Assembly: GCF_900129975.1 (NCBI RefSeq)
Contig: NZ_FSRG01000004.1
Span: 310,001-374,000, forward strand
DNA length: 64,000 nucleotides
Origin: Halodesulfovibrio marinisediminis DSM 17456
Lineage (GTDB): Bacteria; Desulfobacterota; Desulfovibrionia; Desulfovibrionales; Desulfovibrionaceae
Reading direction: 5' to 3'
This document shows, in pieces, positions 29,119 through 38,401 of the stretch; the stretch's first letter is position 1, and each line of letters begins with the position of its first letter. Below the pieces are notes generated by a model. It had not been told where the DNA came from. It was given only the letters and a program-made list of their open reading frames with translations, and ran no database searches. The translations under genes were made by a program, and so were the position numbers.

Positions 29119-30129
29119 ATGATTTTTTCCCATCCAGAGCCGCCTAGTCGCAAGCTTAGAATTCTTCCCGTCTTTATGCCGTTTGCGGGCTGTAAATCTC
29201 GCTGTGTGTACTGTTCTCAAACAGTTCAGACAGGGACAGCAGAGTCGCAATTGAAAAATATTTACATTTTTTTGCAACAAGCTCTTGAAGATGCAGAAGA
29301 TAACGCAGGGTATGAGGTTGCATTCTATGGCGGCACCTTCACAGCCATTCCTTTTGAATGGCAAAAACGGTTTGTAGCCCTGGCAAGTGAATTTGCGTTA
29401 TCTGGAAAAGTCATAGGAGTACGGTGCTCTACACGTCCTGATGCTGTTAATTCAGAGCAGTTGCGTGAATTAAAAGAACTAGGTTTAAAGACCGTCGAAT
29501 TGGGCGTACAAAGTTATAATAACAAAGTTTTATCCATTAGCAAGCGTGACTATACTCAGGAATCAATAGTAAGTGCTTGCAATGCTGTGAGAAAAAACTC
29601 TCTGGAGCTCGGAATTCAGCTACTTCCCGGACTTCCTGGTATGGATAAAAAAATATTTTTGGATGATGTTAAAAAGACTTGTGCATTATCTCCAGCAGTA
29701 GTTCGCCTTTATCCGTGTCTTGTCTTTAAAAATACAATTCTTGCAAGCTGGTATACTCGTGGAGAATTTGCACCATGGGAATTGAATGACACCGTTGAAG
29801 CTCTTGGAAGTGGGCTCCTTATGCTGTGGCAAGATGGCATTCGAGTCATACGTATTGGTGTTGCTCAGGAAGATGGGCTGACAGATAGTTTGGTGGCTGG
29901 GCCTTTTCATCCTGCTATCGGGAATATGGTTCGAAGTGAAGCGCTCCGTTGTTTTTTGGTTGAGAAGATGGAAACGCTAAGTAGGCCGTTTTCACGGTTG
30001 TTGTTGCCTCGACGATACCAAGGAGAGTTGTGGGGCTACAAAGGAGCTTATAAGAAGTTCTGGGGTGAACGAGGGCTGTCACCAAGTACGGTCGTAAGCT
30101 GGAATCTGCCAATTTTTCAGATGGATTGA
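29119..30129 (+). CDS. Radical SAM protein, Elp3/YhcC-like
   Basis: A 336-residue radical SAM enzyme. The cluster motif is CKSRCVYC (C-x3-C-x2-C), preceded by RILPVFMPFAGC; FYGGTFTAIP is the GGE-like SAM site and TVELGVQSYNNKVL plus LGIQLLPGLPGM are the Elp3/MiaB-type core strands. It lacks the acetyltransferase domain of Elp3 and more resembles the YhcC/TIGR01212 branch, whose substrate is unclear. The start is uncertain because AGGA abuts the ATG; the cluster motif lies only 25 residues in, so the true start cannot be far downstream. The 280 bases before it show no feature. Confidence 0.82.
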   Translation: MIFSHPEPPSRKLRILPVFMPFAGCKSRCVYCSQTVQTGTAESQLKNIYIFLQQALEDAEDNAGYEVAFYGGTFTAIPFEWQKRFVALASEFALSGKVIGVRCSTRPDAVNSEQLRELKELGLKTVELGVQSYNNKVLSISKRDYTQESIVSACNAVRKNSLELGIQLLPGLPGMDKKIFLDDVKKTCALSPAVVRLYPCLVFKNTILASWYTRGEFAPWELNDTVEALGSGLLMLWQDGIRVIRIGVAQEDGLTDSLVAGPFHPAIGNMVRSEALRCFLVEKMETLSRPFSRLLLPRRYQGELWGYKGAYKKFWGERGLSPSTVVSWNLPIFQMD

Positions 30130-30207
30130 TTTGTATAGAGTCAGACTGCCGTTATTCGTTTGATAGCATTAGATGACACCCGTTGCTGATGAGTTAGATT
30201 TATAGTG

Positions 30208-30243
30208 ATACCCCGTCCATCAATATGATGAGCGGGGTTTTTG
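30208..30243 (+). terminator. Rho-independent terminator after the radical SAM gene
   Basis: ACCCCGT with its near complement AGCGGGGT flanks a CATCAATATGATG hairpin; TTTTTG follows. Confidence 0.7.
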
Positions 30244-30245
30244 TA

Positions 30246-30276
30246 TGAAAAAAGCCGGAGGATTAAAATCCTCCGG
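30246..30276 (-). terminator. Rho-independent terminator of the porin gene
   Basis: On the minus strand AGCCGGAGGATT pairs with AATCCTCCGGCT and is followed by TTTTTTC. Confidence 0.9.
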
Positions 30277-30327
30277 CTGGAACTACGTTGTTTGCGCTTG
30301 GCTATGCGCTGACCACAATAGGGCTAA

Positions 30328-31686
30328 CTAGTAAGAGTACTGGAAACCGAGAGCTGCTTTCCAAACTGCTTCTTCACCGGAAACAGACTTGTAGTCTGGG
30401 TTCAGGTAGCCGATTTCGAGGATAGCTGCGAGGTTTTCGTACATCTGCCAGTTGGTATCGAAGTTGAATTCCCAAGCACGGTCTTCGTCAGTTGGGAATG
30501 TGTTAACAACTCTATTACTGTTGTAGTCAGAGGTGCCCTGCATCCAAGCAAATTTAAAGTCATGGGTTACATTTTCGATAAAGGAGAATTCGGTGATACC
30601 AATTAAAACACCCATGGTGCCTACGCCGGAAGTTGTAAAGGCGTTGTCTGTGGTGTCAAAGAAGCCACCGTCTGTACCAAGGTTGGTAAGGCCGAGCCCG
30701 CCAGCGGAGATTGTAGGCATTAAGTTGCCGTCGCCGGTAAGGCTGTCGTCATCACCGGAGGAGTACCAGAGGTCGAGAGTAGGAGTGAAGTATTCCATTT
30801 TGTAATCACCGTGGAGAAGTACGTAGAAGCCACTCTGGTCACGGCTGTTGGGATTATCAGCACCTGCAGACATTTTAGATCCATCAGACTGACCCCAAAC
30901 AAAGTCCATTGCAAGATTGAGGTTTTCCCAGCAGTTAGACTTAGCGGAAAGGCCAGCCCACCATACGTCACGATCTTCGGTTGCGGAGTTTACCTCTGCA
31001 GTAAGTGGGTTATTATCATCGTCCCATGTTGAGTGGATGTCAGCGTTACGGCCGATAGCAGCATATGCACCGTAAGGAACGATGGTAACTGGTTCAAAGT
31101 TAAGACCAAGGATTAAGGCGAAAACGTCGTATTTGTTGTTGCTGGTTGGAGATAAGCGAGGGTCGTAGTTAGCGACGTCAGCAGCGCGGGCCCAAGCGGC
31201 AACCATGTTAAACTGATCTGTGAAAGCATAGTTAGCAACAACAGCTGCTACGTCGTCATCAAGAACAGGGTTGTTGTTAGCAAGGGAAGGAAGTGCGAGG
31301 CCCTGGAGGCCCATGCGCAGCTGGAGCTCGGTGTGAGGCAGCTGGTAGTCAAGGTAAAGACGTTTAGTCTCAACGTTTACGCCATCTGTGCCGACTGCAC
31401 CGCCGCTTCCGCGACCCACAGTGCTTGGGTTCCCCCAACGGATTGTACCAACTTCAAGGTAGTAAACACCTTTAAGGGATTCATTGGCAATGATGTCAAT
31501 TTTGGTACGCAGACGCTGGATAGCTGTGAAGTAGTCGCTATTGTCTGGGCTTGTTGGATCAGGGTTGTCGAGGAATTCGAATGCCATGTCCAATGTGCCG
31601 GAAGCCTTAAATTCGGTAGCTGAACTTGAAACTACGGCACCAAATACCATAGTACAAGCAAGCATCAGGATAATAATGCGTTTCAT
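30328..31686 (-). CDS. Outer membrane porin of the Desulfovibrio type
   Basis: A 452-residue outer-membrane beta-barrel. Residues 1-23 are a Sec signal peptide (ending SSSAT). The mature chain alternates hydrophobic and polar residues in short strands separated by Gly/Asp/Asn-rich loops (FKASGTLDMAFEFL, LYLDYQLPHTELQLRMG, AWEFNFDTNWQMYENLAAILEIGYL) and ends FQYSY, an aromatic C-terminal barrel-insertion signal. It resembles the abundant homotrimeric porins of Desulfovibrio. It is monocistronic with a strong terminator and two 17-bp direct repeats just upstream. Confidence 0.85.
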   Translation of the reverse strand: MKRIIILMLACTMVFGAVVSSSATEFKASGTLDMAFEFLDNPDPTSPDNSDYFTAIQRLRTKIDIIANESLKGVYYLEVGTIRWGNPSTVGRGSGGAVGTDGVNVETKRLYLDYQLPHTELQLRMGLQGLALPSLANNNPVLDDDVAAVVANYAFTDQFNMVAAWARAADVANYDPRLSPTSNNKYDVFALILGLNFEPVTIVPYGAYAAIGRNADIHSTWDDDNNPLTAEVNSATEDRDVWWAGLSAKSNCWENLNLAMDFVWGQSDGSKMSAGADNPNSRDQSGFYVLLHGDYKMEYFTPTLDLWYSSGDDDSLTGDGNLMPTISAGGLGLTNLGTDGGFFDTTDNAFTTSGVGTMGVLIGITEFSFIENVTHDFKFAWMQGTSDYNSNRVVNTFPTDEDRAWEFNFDTNWQMYENLAAILEIGYLNPDYKSVSGEEAVWKAALGFQYSY

Positions 31687-31720
31687 GTAAAAAATCCTTC
31701 TTTCTTTAAAACTGCTAAAA

Positions 31721-31760
31721 GATTGTGGTCAGTAATCTTTTGAGATTGTGGTCAATAATC
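31721..31760. promoter_or_regulatory. Two 17-bp direct repeats upstream of the porin gene
   Basis: GATTGTGGTCAGTAATC (31721-31737) and GATTGTGGTCAATAATC (31744-31760) differ at one base and start 23 bases apart. They begin 35 bases upstream of the porin ATG. They may be tandem binding sites for a regulator, or part of the 5' leader. Confidence 0.5.
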
Positions 31761-32110
31761 CCAACGCAGGTCTGAAGATGTTGTAGCGTAAAAAAAGTGA
31801 TACGCACAAGTTTTTTCTCGTTATTTTAAGTAATTATAATGCCTGTCTAATGTCTTAAGCCTGATCCTACGGTGGTTTCTAAGGGTAAAAAAAATTTGAC
31901 AGGAATACTTTTTTGCTTTCGCGTGCGTGTGTGACGGATCAATGTTTTTCGAATTCAATTGTCTGAAATAAAATAATATTTTGAAAAATGCCTTAAAAGA
32001 AAAGAAGAGTTTAAAAAAAGTGCTTGCAGGTAATCATGAAATTACGTAGAAGCTCTTTCTCTTGAAGGCAACGTCTTTTAGCAAATGCAAAAGTGTTTCA
32101 AAAAAAGATG
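31761..32110. other. AT-rich intergenic region, no gene seen
   Basis: These 350 bases lie between the porin repeats and the first tRNA promoter. The stretch is rich in A/T runs and presumably contains the porin promoter. No coding frame or stable structure was recognised. Confidence 0.45.
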
Positions 32111-32139
32111 TTGACTCTTTAGGTTGGATTCACTAGAAG
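32111..32139 (+). promoter_or_regulatory. Promoter of the first tRNA pair
   Basis: TTGACT at 32111-32116 and TAGAAG at 32134-32139 with a 17-base spacer, 14 bases before the tRNA. The same layout precedes other Val genes in this cluster. Confidence 0.75.
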
Positions 32140-32153
32140 GTGTTTCCTCATGT

Positions 32154-32229
32154 GGGCGGTTAGCTCAGTTGGGAGAGCATCGGCCTTACAAGCCGAGGGT
32201 CACAAGTTCGAGCCTTGTACCGCCCACCA
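32154..32229 (+). tRNA. tRNA-Val (TAC)
   Basis: A 76-base cloverleaf with acceptor GGGCGGT/ACCGCCC, anticodon loop CTTACAA (anticodon TAC) and encoded CCA. It is the first of six copies. Confidence 0.97.
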
Positions 32230-32234
32230 TATGC

Positions 32235-32311
<77 letters not shown>

Positions 32312-32320
32312 TTTGGAGTC

Positions 32321-32354
32321 AAGCGCTTAAGCGAAAGCTTAAGCGCTTTTTTTT
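32321..32354 (+). terminator. Terminator of the first tRNA pair
   Basis: AAGCGCTTAAGC-GAAA-GCTTAAGCGCTT, a perfect 12-bp stem, is followed by T8. Confidence 0.95.
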
Positions 32355-32515
32355 GTCCAAATTTCAGCAGCTAGTCACTTCTCGAATTACTCTGTTCTGT
32401 ATCTGTATGACAGTGTACGTTGTTTTCTATCTAATGCTGGCGTTCTCAATTGGCTGCTTGCCACCCATTGCCTTCCCTATTACAGATGACCCATGATTTA
32501 TTTATTGGAGCGTCC

Positions 32516-33145
32516 ATGAATTCTCTTTCCTTTGTTTATGAAGATACCAAGCTTGTTGTGGTGAATAAGCCCAGTGGGCTGCTTTCTGTTCCGGGGAAGG
32601 GTGAGGAGAATCAGGACTCTGTGGAAACACGGATTCGAGAACGCTTTCCTGCTTGTACTAAGATTCCCACTGTGCACAGGCTTGATATGGACACTTCCGG
32701 CTTGCTTGTTTTTGCTTTGACCAAACGGGCAAAGCGTGAGCTCTCCGATCAGTTTCAGCAGAGAGAGGTAAGTAAGCGATACGTTGCGCTCATTGAAGGA
32801 CTGATATCCGAGGAGGGGGGCACTATTTCCCTGCCGTTGCGTATGGATTTAGATAATCGTCCGTATAGTATTGTTGACCATGATAACGGCAGGCCTGCGT
32901 TGACGGAGTGGCGTAATCTCGGTGTGGAAGGGAGTAACACTCGCGTAGAGTTTGTTCTTCATACCGGCAGAACTCATCAGCTGAGGCTCCATGCTCTTCA
33001 TGGACTGGGATTTCCTATTGTCGGAGATAGGCTGTATGGTAACGGTACGCAGGCTGGGCAGATGAAACTGCATGCTGCATATTTGCGATTTATGCATCCT
33101 AAGACAAAAGAAATGATGGAATTTCATTCCGAGCCGGATTTTTAG
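32516..33145 (+). CDS. RluA-family pseudouridine synthase
   Basis: A 209-residue enzyme converting uridine to pseudouridine in rRNA or tRNA. The catalytic aspartate is Asp57 in VHRLDMDTSGLL; VVNKPSGLLSVPGKG and TGRTHQLRLHALHGLGFPIVGDRLYG are family motifs. It has no S4 domain, like RluA itself. The ATG at 32516 has TTGGAG upstream; the frame is open further back but without a ribosome site. It sits between two tRNA clusters. A second, clearly related copy lies at 42875, so the window holds two paralogues. Confidence 0.9.
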   Translation: MNSLSFVYEDTKLVVVNKPSGLLSVPGKGEENQDSVETRIRERFPACTKIPTVHRLDMDTSGLLVFALTKRAKRELSDQFQQREVSKRYVALIEGLISEEGGTISLPLRMDLDNRPYSIVDHDNGRPALTEWRNLGVEGSNTRVEFVLHTGRTHQLRLHALHGLGFPIVGDRLYGNGTQAGQMKLHAAYLRFMHPKTKEMMEFHSEPDF

Positions 33146-33299
33146 TGGTTGGCTTTACTTGTCTGAGTAGCTGGTGCTTTGATACTTAGAGTCGGCTTGT
33201 AGCAAGGCTTCACGGGCTTTGATGTGTGCTGTGACATTTGAAAAATTAGATGTGTTGAAAAGAATGCTATAAAAAAATAATTTTTTTGTATCTTTCTTG

Positions 33300-33328
33300 T
33301 TGACACCTGAGCGCGTTTTCCCTAAAAC
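33300..33328 (+). promoter_or_regulatory. Promoter of the second tRNA group
   Basis: TTGACA at 33300-33305 and TAAAAC at 33323-33328, spacer 17, lie 15 bases before a Val tRNA. Confidence 0.75.
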
Positions 33329-33343
33329 GTGTCCTCGTTGAAC

Positions 33344-33419
33344 GGGCGGTTAGCTCAGTTGGGAGAGCATCGGCCTTACAAGCCGAGGGTCACAAGTTCG
33401 AGCCTTGTACCGCCCACCA
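33344..33419 (+). tRNA. tRNA-Val (TAC)
   Basis: Identical to the copy at 32154; anticodon TAC, CCA encoded. Confidence 0.97.
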
Positions 33420-33433
33420 TTCAATGCCAATGC

Positions 33434-33510
<77 letters not shown>

Positions 33511-33572
33511 CTTGAAATCAAGAGGCGAAAGCTTCATACAATTGAATATATATTTTTCTCGTAAGAGAATGC

Positions 33573-33649
<77 letters not shown>

Positions 33650-33697
33650 CTTTTTTTAGTAAAGCGGACATTAGTCTTGCTTTGCAAGTAAAATTTT

Positions 33698-33773
33698 GGG
33701 CGGTTAGCTCAGTTGGGAGAGCATCGGCCTTACAAGCCGAGGGTCACAAGTTCGAGCCTTGTACCGCCCACCA
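33698..33773 (+). tRNA. tRNA-Val (TAC)
   Basis: Identical to the other Val copies; 48 bases after the preceding Asp gene and followed directly by a terminator. Confidence 0.97.
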
Positions 33774-33778
33774 TTTTT

Positions 33779-33811
33779 AAGGACTGGATTTTTTCCAGTC
33801 CTTTTTTTTTT
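33779..33811 (+). terminator. Terminator of the tRNA group, copy 1
   Basis: AAGGACTGGA/TCCAGTCCTT, a perfect stem around a short T loop, is followed by a T-run. Confidence 0.95.
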
Positions 33812-34081
33812 GTGCTTTTTCCAATGTGTAAAAAAATGATGTAGGTAAGTGTGTTACTTGCCTGCTCGTCCTCTCAAATGCTGATAGATAGCGGACTGCT
33901 TGTGATTGTTTGCGAAAATTGCATTGAAGTAATACACCTTCCATATTAAGTAGTAGTGTAAGGTTATGCTGAATTCTTGTCTTAGGAATACAGACAGGCA
34001 ATTTGAGAGAAAATGTTCATAGCATGAACTTGCTGCCTGCTGTGTTTTTTATTCATATTTTGAATTGTTGGAGAAAACATA

Positions 34082-34459
34082 ATGGCAACCGTAATTAAGA
34101 GTGACAAAGCACCGGCAGCAGCTGGCCCTTATTCTCACGCAATTGAATCTGCTGGTCTTATCTTTACAGCTGGCCAGCTCGCACTTGATCCTGAAACTGG
34201 AAAAATGGTTGAAGGTGGTGCGGAAGCTCAGGCTCGTCAGGCTTTGACAAATATTAAGCATGTACTGGAATCTGCAGGCTCCTCAATGGATAAAGTTATT
34301 AAGGTGACTGTGTTTGCAACTAAGCTTGAATATTTTGCTGATCTTGCAAAAGTTTATACCGACTTCTTTAATGAGCCGTTTCCTGCACGTAGCGGAATGG
34401 AGGTTTCTAAACTTCCAATGGATTCCATGTTTGAGATTGAAGTAGTTGCTGAAAAATAA
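34082..34459 (+). CDS. ridA: RidA family enamine/imine deaminase, copy 1
   Basis: A 125-residue protein that hydrolyses reactive 2-aminoacrylate and related enamines formed by PLP enzymes. Motifs are KAPAAAGPYSHAIESAG, LIFTAGQLALDPETGKMV, the conserved arginine in PFPARSGMEVSKLP and the C-terminal MFEIEVVAEK. The ribosome site is TTGGAGAAAAC. The 308 bases before it, after the tRNA terminator, contain its promoter but no gene. A weak terminator-like stem GCGGCA/TGCCGC (34515-34541) follows. An identical copy lies 1,223 bases downstream. Confidence 0.95.
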   Translation: MATVIKSDKAPAAAGPYSHAIESAGLIFTAGQLALDPETGKMVEGGAEAQARQALTNIKHVLESAGSSMDKVIKVTVFATKLEYFADLAKVYTDFFNEPFPARSGMEVSKLPMDSMFEIEVVAEK

Positions 34460-34514
34460 GCGGTTGCAGTAGGTCTTTTTTTAGACCGCACGATAACTGA
34501 TGAGATTAATATAT

Positions 34515-34546
34515 GCGGCAGTGACCCTTGGTTGTTGCCGCTTTTT
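34515..34546 (+). terminator. Terminator after ridA, copy 1
   Basis: GCGGCA/TGCCGC around a 15-base loop, followed by TTTTTA. Confidence 0.6.
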
Positions 34547-34674
34547 ATGGTCTATTGCTGAGAGTGCTGCGGGTGTTCAGTGTGTCGTTGCCATCTTTTT
34601 ATAATGTCCATCCTCGATCGATTTTAGTATCTACTGAATTTCTGAGAAAAAATGCATAGAAGTTCGATTTTCTG

Positions 34675-34703
34675 TTGACTTCGAAAGACCGTGCATATAG
34701 AAA
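34675..34703 (+). promoter_or_regulatory. tRNA promoter inside duplication copy 1
   Basis: TTGACT at 34675-34680 and TAGAAA at 34698-34703, spacer 17, lie just before a Val tRNA. Confidence 0.75.
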
Positions 34704-34713
34704 ACATTCCATC

Positions 34714-34789
34714 GGGCGGTTAGCTCAGTTGGGAGAGCATCGGCCTTACAAGCCGAGGGTCACAAGTTCGAGCCTTGTACCGCCCACCA
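34714..34789 (+). tRNA. tRNA-Val (TAC)
   Basis: Identical to the other Val copies; last gene of duplication copy 1. Confidence 0.97.
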
Positions 34790-34795
34790 TAATGC

Positions 34796-34872
<77 letters not shown>

Positions 34873-34920
34873 CTTTTTTTAGTAAAGCGGACATTAGTCT
34901 TGCTTTGCAAGTAAAATTTT

Positions 34921-34996
34921 GGGCGGTTAGCTCAGTTGGGAGAGCATCGGCCTTACAAGCCGAGGGTCACAAGTTCGAGCCTTGTACCGCCCACCA
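34921..34996 (+). tRNA. tRNA-Val (TAC)
   Basis: Identical to the other Val copies; duplication copy 2. Confidence 0.97.
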
Positions 34997-35001
34997 TTTT
35001 T

Positions 35002-35034
35002 AAGGACTGGATTTTTTCCAGTCCTTTTTTTTTT
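35002..35034 (+). terminator. Terminator of the tRNA group, copy 2
   Basis: Same perfect AAGGACTGGA/TCCAGTCCTT stem and T-run as at 33779. Confidence 0.95.
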
Positions 35035-35304
35035 GTGCTTTTTCCAATGTGTAAAAAAATGATGTAGGTAAGTGTGTTACTTGCCTGCTCGTCCTCTCAA
35101 ATGCTGATAGATAGCGGACTGCTTGTGATTGTTTGCGAAAATTGCATTGAAGTAATACACCTTCCATATTAAGTAGTAGTGTAAGGTTATGCTGAATTCT
35201 TGTCTTAGGAATACAGACAGGCAATTTGAGAGAAAATGTTCATAGCATGAACTTGCTGCCTGCTGTGTTTTTTATTCATATTTTGAATTGTTGGAGAAAA
35301 CATA

Positions 35305-35682
35305 ATGGCAACCGTAATTAAGAGTGACAAAGCACCGGCAGCAGCTGGCCCTTATTCTCACGCAATTGAATCTGCTGGTCTTATCTTTACAGCTGGCCAG
35401 CTCGCACTTGATCCTGAAACTGGAAAAATGGTTGAAGGTGGTGCGGAAGCTCAGGCTCGTCAGGCTTTGACAAATATTAAGCATGTACTGGAATCTGCAG
35501 GCTCCTCAATGGATAAAGTTATTAAGGTGACTGTGTTTGCAACTAAGCTTGAATATTTTGCTGATCTTGCAAAAGTTTATACCGACTTCTTTAATGAGCC
35601 GTTTCCTGCACGTAGCGGAATGGAGGTTTCTAAACTTCCAATGGATTCCATGTTTGAGATTGAAGTAGTTGCTGAAAAATAA
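35305..35682 (+). CDS. ridA: RidA family enamine/imine deaminase, copy 2
   Basis: The translation is identical to the copy at 34082, and the flanking DNA matches as far as I compared it. It lies in the second unit of the tandem duplication. Motifs and ribosome site are as for copy 1. Both copies look intact, so gene dosage of this deaminase is doubled if the assembly is right. Confidence 0.95.
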   Translation: MATVIKSDKAPAAAGPYSHAIESAGLIFTAGQLALDPETGKMVEGGAEAQARQALTNIKHVLESAGSSMDKVIKVTVFATKLEYFADLAKVYTDFFNEPFPARSGMEVSKLPMDSMFEIEVVAEK

Positions 35683-35737
35683 GCGGTTGCAGTAGGTCTT
35701 TTTTTAGACCGCACGATAACTGATGAGATTAATATAT

Positions 35738-35769
35738 GCGGCAGTGACCCTTGGTTGTTGCCGCTTTTT
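35738..35769 (+). terminator. Terminator after ridA, copy 2
   Basis: Same GCGGCA/TGCCGC stem and T-run as at 34515. Confidence 0.6.
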
Positions 35770-35897
35770 ATGGTCTATTGCTGAGAGTGCTGCGGGTGTT
35801 CAGTGTGTCGTTGCCATCTTTTTATAATGTCCATCCTCGATCGATTTTAGTATCTACTGAATTTCTGAGAAAAAATGCATAGAAGTTCGATTTTCTG

Positions 35898-35926
35898 TTG
35901 ACTTCGAAAGACCGTGCATATAGAAA
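35898..35926 (+). promoter_or_regulatory. tRNA promoter inside duplication copy 2
   Basis: TTGACT and TAGAAA with a 17-base spacer, the repeat of the promoter at 34675. Confidence 0.75.
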
Positions 35927-35936
35927 ACATTCCATC

Positions 35937-36012
35937 GGGCGGTTAGCTCAGTTGGGAGAGCATCGGCCTTACAAGCCGAGGGTCACAAGTTCGAGCCTTG
36001 TACCGCCCACCA
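35937..36012 (+). tRNA. tRNA-Val (TAC)
   Basis: Identical to the other Val copies; last gene of duplication copy 2. Confidence 0.97.
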
Positions 36013-36018
36013 TAATGC

Positions 36019-36095
<77 letters not shown>

Positions 36096-36104
36096 CTGAA
36101 GATT

Positions 36105-36137
36105 AAGCACTTACGCGAAAGCGTAAGTGCTTTTTTC
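36105..36137 (+). terminator. Terminator of the last tRNA pair
   Basis: AAGCACTTACGC-GAAA-GCGTAAGTGCTT, a perfect 12-bp stem, is followed by TTTT. It has the same build as the terminator at 32321. Confidence 0.95.
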
Positions 36138-36540
36138 GTTTCTGGGCTATTTGTGGATCGATGTGAAGTCCCTGTAGGTTACTTTCTTTATCGTATTATC
36201 CCGCTTTCTGTGCAGGCCCCATCGTTTCAGTTCAATTTGATTATTGTTCAATAAAAGGATGTCAGTCCCTTGTTGAGGCATGAAGTCCATATTTTTGTTT
36301 TAACTTTCCGCACAGATCGAATGGTGGTGCTAGCAGATTAATCTTTTTAGCAGTTGCCGGACTCTCAATATATTTGCTTCCGCCCCTTGCTGGAGATCTA
36401 GCAAACAATGTCCTTTTCCTTTTTCAGCATTCTGATAAGTTGCGGATTATTCGCCCGTTGGGTGATTTGATGAGTTTGATTTTTTAATAAACTCCCTATT
36501 TTATGAAAGTGGGGAATAAAGAATAAGCAGTTGGGAAGTT
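36138..36540. other. Intergenic region, no gene seen
   Basis: These 403 bases lie between the tRNA terminator and yjdM. No frame with a ribosome site, no repeat and no strong hairpin was recognised. The yjdM promoter must lie here. Confidence 0.45.
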
Positions 36541-36876
36541 ATGGAAAATTTACCAAATTGTCCGCAGTGTAATTCTGAGTACGTGTATCATGATGGCAGT
36601 ATGCTCGTTTGTCCTGAATGTGGCTTCGAGTTTCAACCTGAAGACGTGGCAGAGAGAGTCTACAAGGATGCAAACGGCAATGTTTTGAATGATGGAGACA
36701 CCGTTGTTGTTATTCAGGACTTGAAGGTTAAAGGCGCATCCGGCCCGATTAAGAAGGGCACAAAGGTTAAGAACATTAAGTTGATTGAGCCTGAAGATGG
36801 CGTTCATGACATTTCTTGTAAAATTCCAGGCTTTGGCTCAATGCTGCTGAAAACATCCGTAGTTAAGAAAGCTTAG
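36541..36876 (+). CDS. yjdM: YjdM/PhnA-family zinc ribbon protein
   Basis: A 111-residue protein once named PhnA. The N-terminal zinc ribbon is CPQCNSEY...CPECGFEF (residues 8-31); the C-terminal domain includes [26 protein letters not shown] cut at the family core and [12 protein letters not shown]. Despite the old name, a role in phosphonate use is not supported for the family. No phosphonate genes are near. A terminator follows at 36978. Confidence 0.92.
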   Translation: MENLPNCPQCNSEYVYHDGSMLVCPECGFEFQPEDVAERVYKDANGNVLNDGDTVVVIQDLKVKGASGPIKKGTKVKNIKLIEPEDGVHDISCKIPGFGSMLLKTSVVKKA

Positions 36877-36977
36877 TCTTAGAGACGCTTAATTAAGCAG
36901 GCGGCGTGTTCACAAAAAACAAGCCCCTGTGGAGCTAGAGTCATCGAGCATAATTTCGAAGGTTCTACCAAGTAAGG

Positions 36978-37010
36978 AAGCCCTAGTAGTAATACTAGGG
37001 CTTTTTTGTG
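36978..37010 (+). terminator. Rho-independent terminator after yjdM
   Basis: AAGCCCTAGTAGT/ACTAGGGCTT hairpin followed by TTTTTTG. Confidence 0.88.
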
Positions 37011-37160
37011 AATATCTATAATCGGTTGTTTCGCTATAGCCAACTCGTGATGGTATGGTAAAATTTTATTTGTTGAAAGTTATTCTAGATTAGTTTGACG
37101 GTAGCTGGTGAACGTCTGTTTTTTGCTTTCAGAAAAAAGTATAATTTTGATTGATAGATA

Positions 37161-37195
37161 TGAAAAAGCCTTCGTGCATCGCATGAAGGCTTTTG
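37161..37195 (-). terminator. Rho-independent terminator of the DMT transporter gene
   Basis: On the minus strand AAAAGCCTTC and GAAGGCTTTTT form the stem, eight bases after the stop. Confidence 0.85.
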
Positions 37196-37202
37196 GGTGT
37201 TC

Positions 37203-38072
37203 TTAATGGTGTGTCGCAGTTTGTGTTTGACCGGATCGCCATTTGATAAGGCCATGAAGCAGGAGTGTTCCTACAACCAGAGTTCCACCCTCAACAGCTC
37301 TTAGGCTTGGGATTTCGTTAAGCCAGATCCAGATCCATAAAGGGCCTATTGCTGTTTCTAAAAGCATGAGCATACCAACTTCTGCCGCAGGGATGCGTCG
37401 AGGGCCTAAGGTTATGAGTATGAAAGAGATAGGAATGATGATGGCGCAGTGCAGGAGCATCCATCCCCATCCATTATGAATGATTTCTATCGGGTGCCCT
37501 GCTACTGCGCTGATACTGGCAGTAAGTGCTCCCGAAAGAATAAGAGCCGGAGTCATGTTTCTGGAGCCGGAGGCGCGGTCATTTACAAATTTTCCTGCTA
37601 GAGCAATGCTGCACACGAGTCCAATCAAATCACCTGTAAGGTTTGGACTGTGCCATGAATCAGAAAGTACCCACAGGATACCTATCATCGAGATTACGAT
37701 GGCTGCCCATGTGATGGGAGAAGAGCTTTCTTTGAGGAAAAAACGCGCCAGTATTGCAGCAAACAGTGGCTGGGTGCTGATCATAACCAACACATTTGTT
37801 ACAGAGGTCATCGAAATGGCTGAAACAAAAGTGATAGTGCTGGCGGTAAATAACAGGGCAGATCTGATTAAGGCGCGGTCAAAAGATAAAATAGGCTGGT
37901 TAGGGATACTGAACCGGCACCAGAGTAACACCATTAGACTGAGCAGTAGGCCTCGCCAGAAAAGCAGGTCAAACGTTTGGGCTCCAATGAGTCTGATCAT
38001 GAGGGAGTCAAAGCTCAGTACAAGCACGCCTACTGCTGTCAGGAGCAGGCCTTTGATATATTCAGAATGCAT
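37203..38072 (-). CDS. EamA/DMT-family transporter
   Basis: A 289-residue inner membrane protein with about ten hydrophobic segments in two EamA repeats (first about residues 8-133, second about 150-280). Typical stretches are FWRGLLLSLMVLLW, TSVTNVLVMISTQPLFAAILARFFLKE and the matching second-repeat AAEVGMLMLLETAIGPLWIWIW. DMT proteins export metabolites or amino acids; the substrate cannot be told. It is monocistronic with its own terminator, and the 388 bases to its right contain the promoter of the next operon. Confidence 0.88.
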   Translation of the reverse strand: MHSEYIKGLLLTAVGVLVLSFDSLMIRLIGAQTFDLLFWRGLLLSLMVLLWCRFSIPNQPILSFDRALIRSALLFTASTITFVSAISMTSVTNVLVMISTQPLFAAILARFFLKESSSPITWAAIVISMIGILWVLSDSWHSPNLTGDLIGLVCSIALAGKFVNDRASGSRNMTPALILSGALTASISAVAGHPIEIIHNGWGWMLLHCAIIIPISFILITLGPRRIPAAEVGMLMLLETAIGPLWIWIWLNEIPSLRAVEGGTLVVGTLLLHGLIKWRSGQTQTATHH

Positions 38073-38401
38073 TTGCGTCTCGCAACAGAGTTTATTTGGT
38101 ATCGTGTACCGTGAATAATGTAACTGCGGGCGGAAATACTATTTTTAGTACATTAAGTCACCAGAAATTCAGGGAAAGAGGTGTTGAAATATTGAAAGAA
38201 ATGGGCTGGGTAAAAAAAGAGAGGCGACATGTTCTGAAAATGGGGGAGCACAGTGATTACGTCTTTAAAAAGATGCAATACGATTATAATAGGTATTTCT
38301 CATATCGGTCTGAATGGCTAAATGAAAAAAATTTTCAAGTAGATATGTTAAGTAAAACAATATCTTGCTGGGTTGTTTTGAACGTATGTTCATTTTTTCC
38401 G

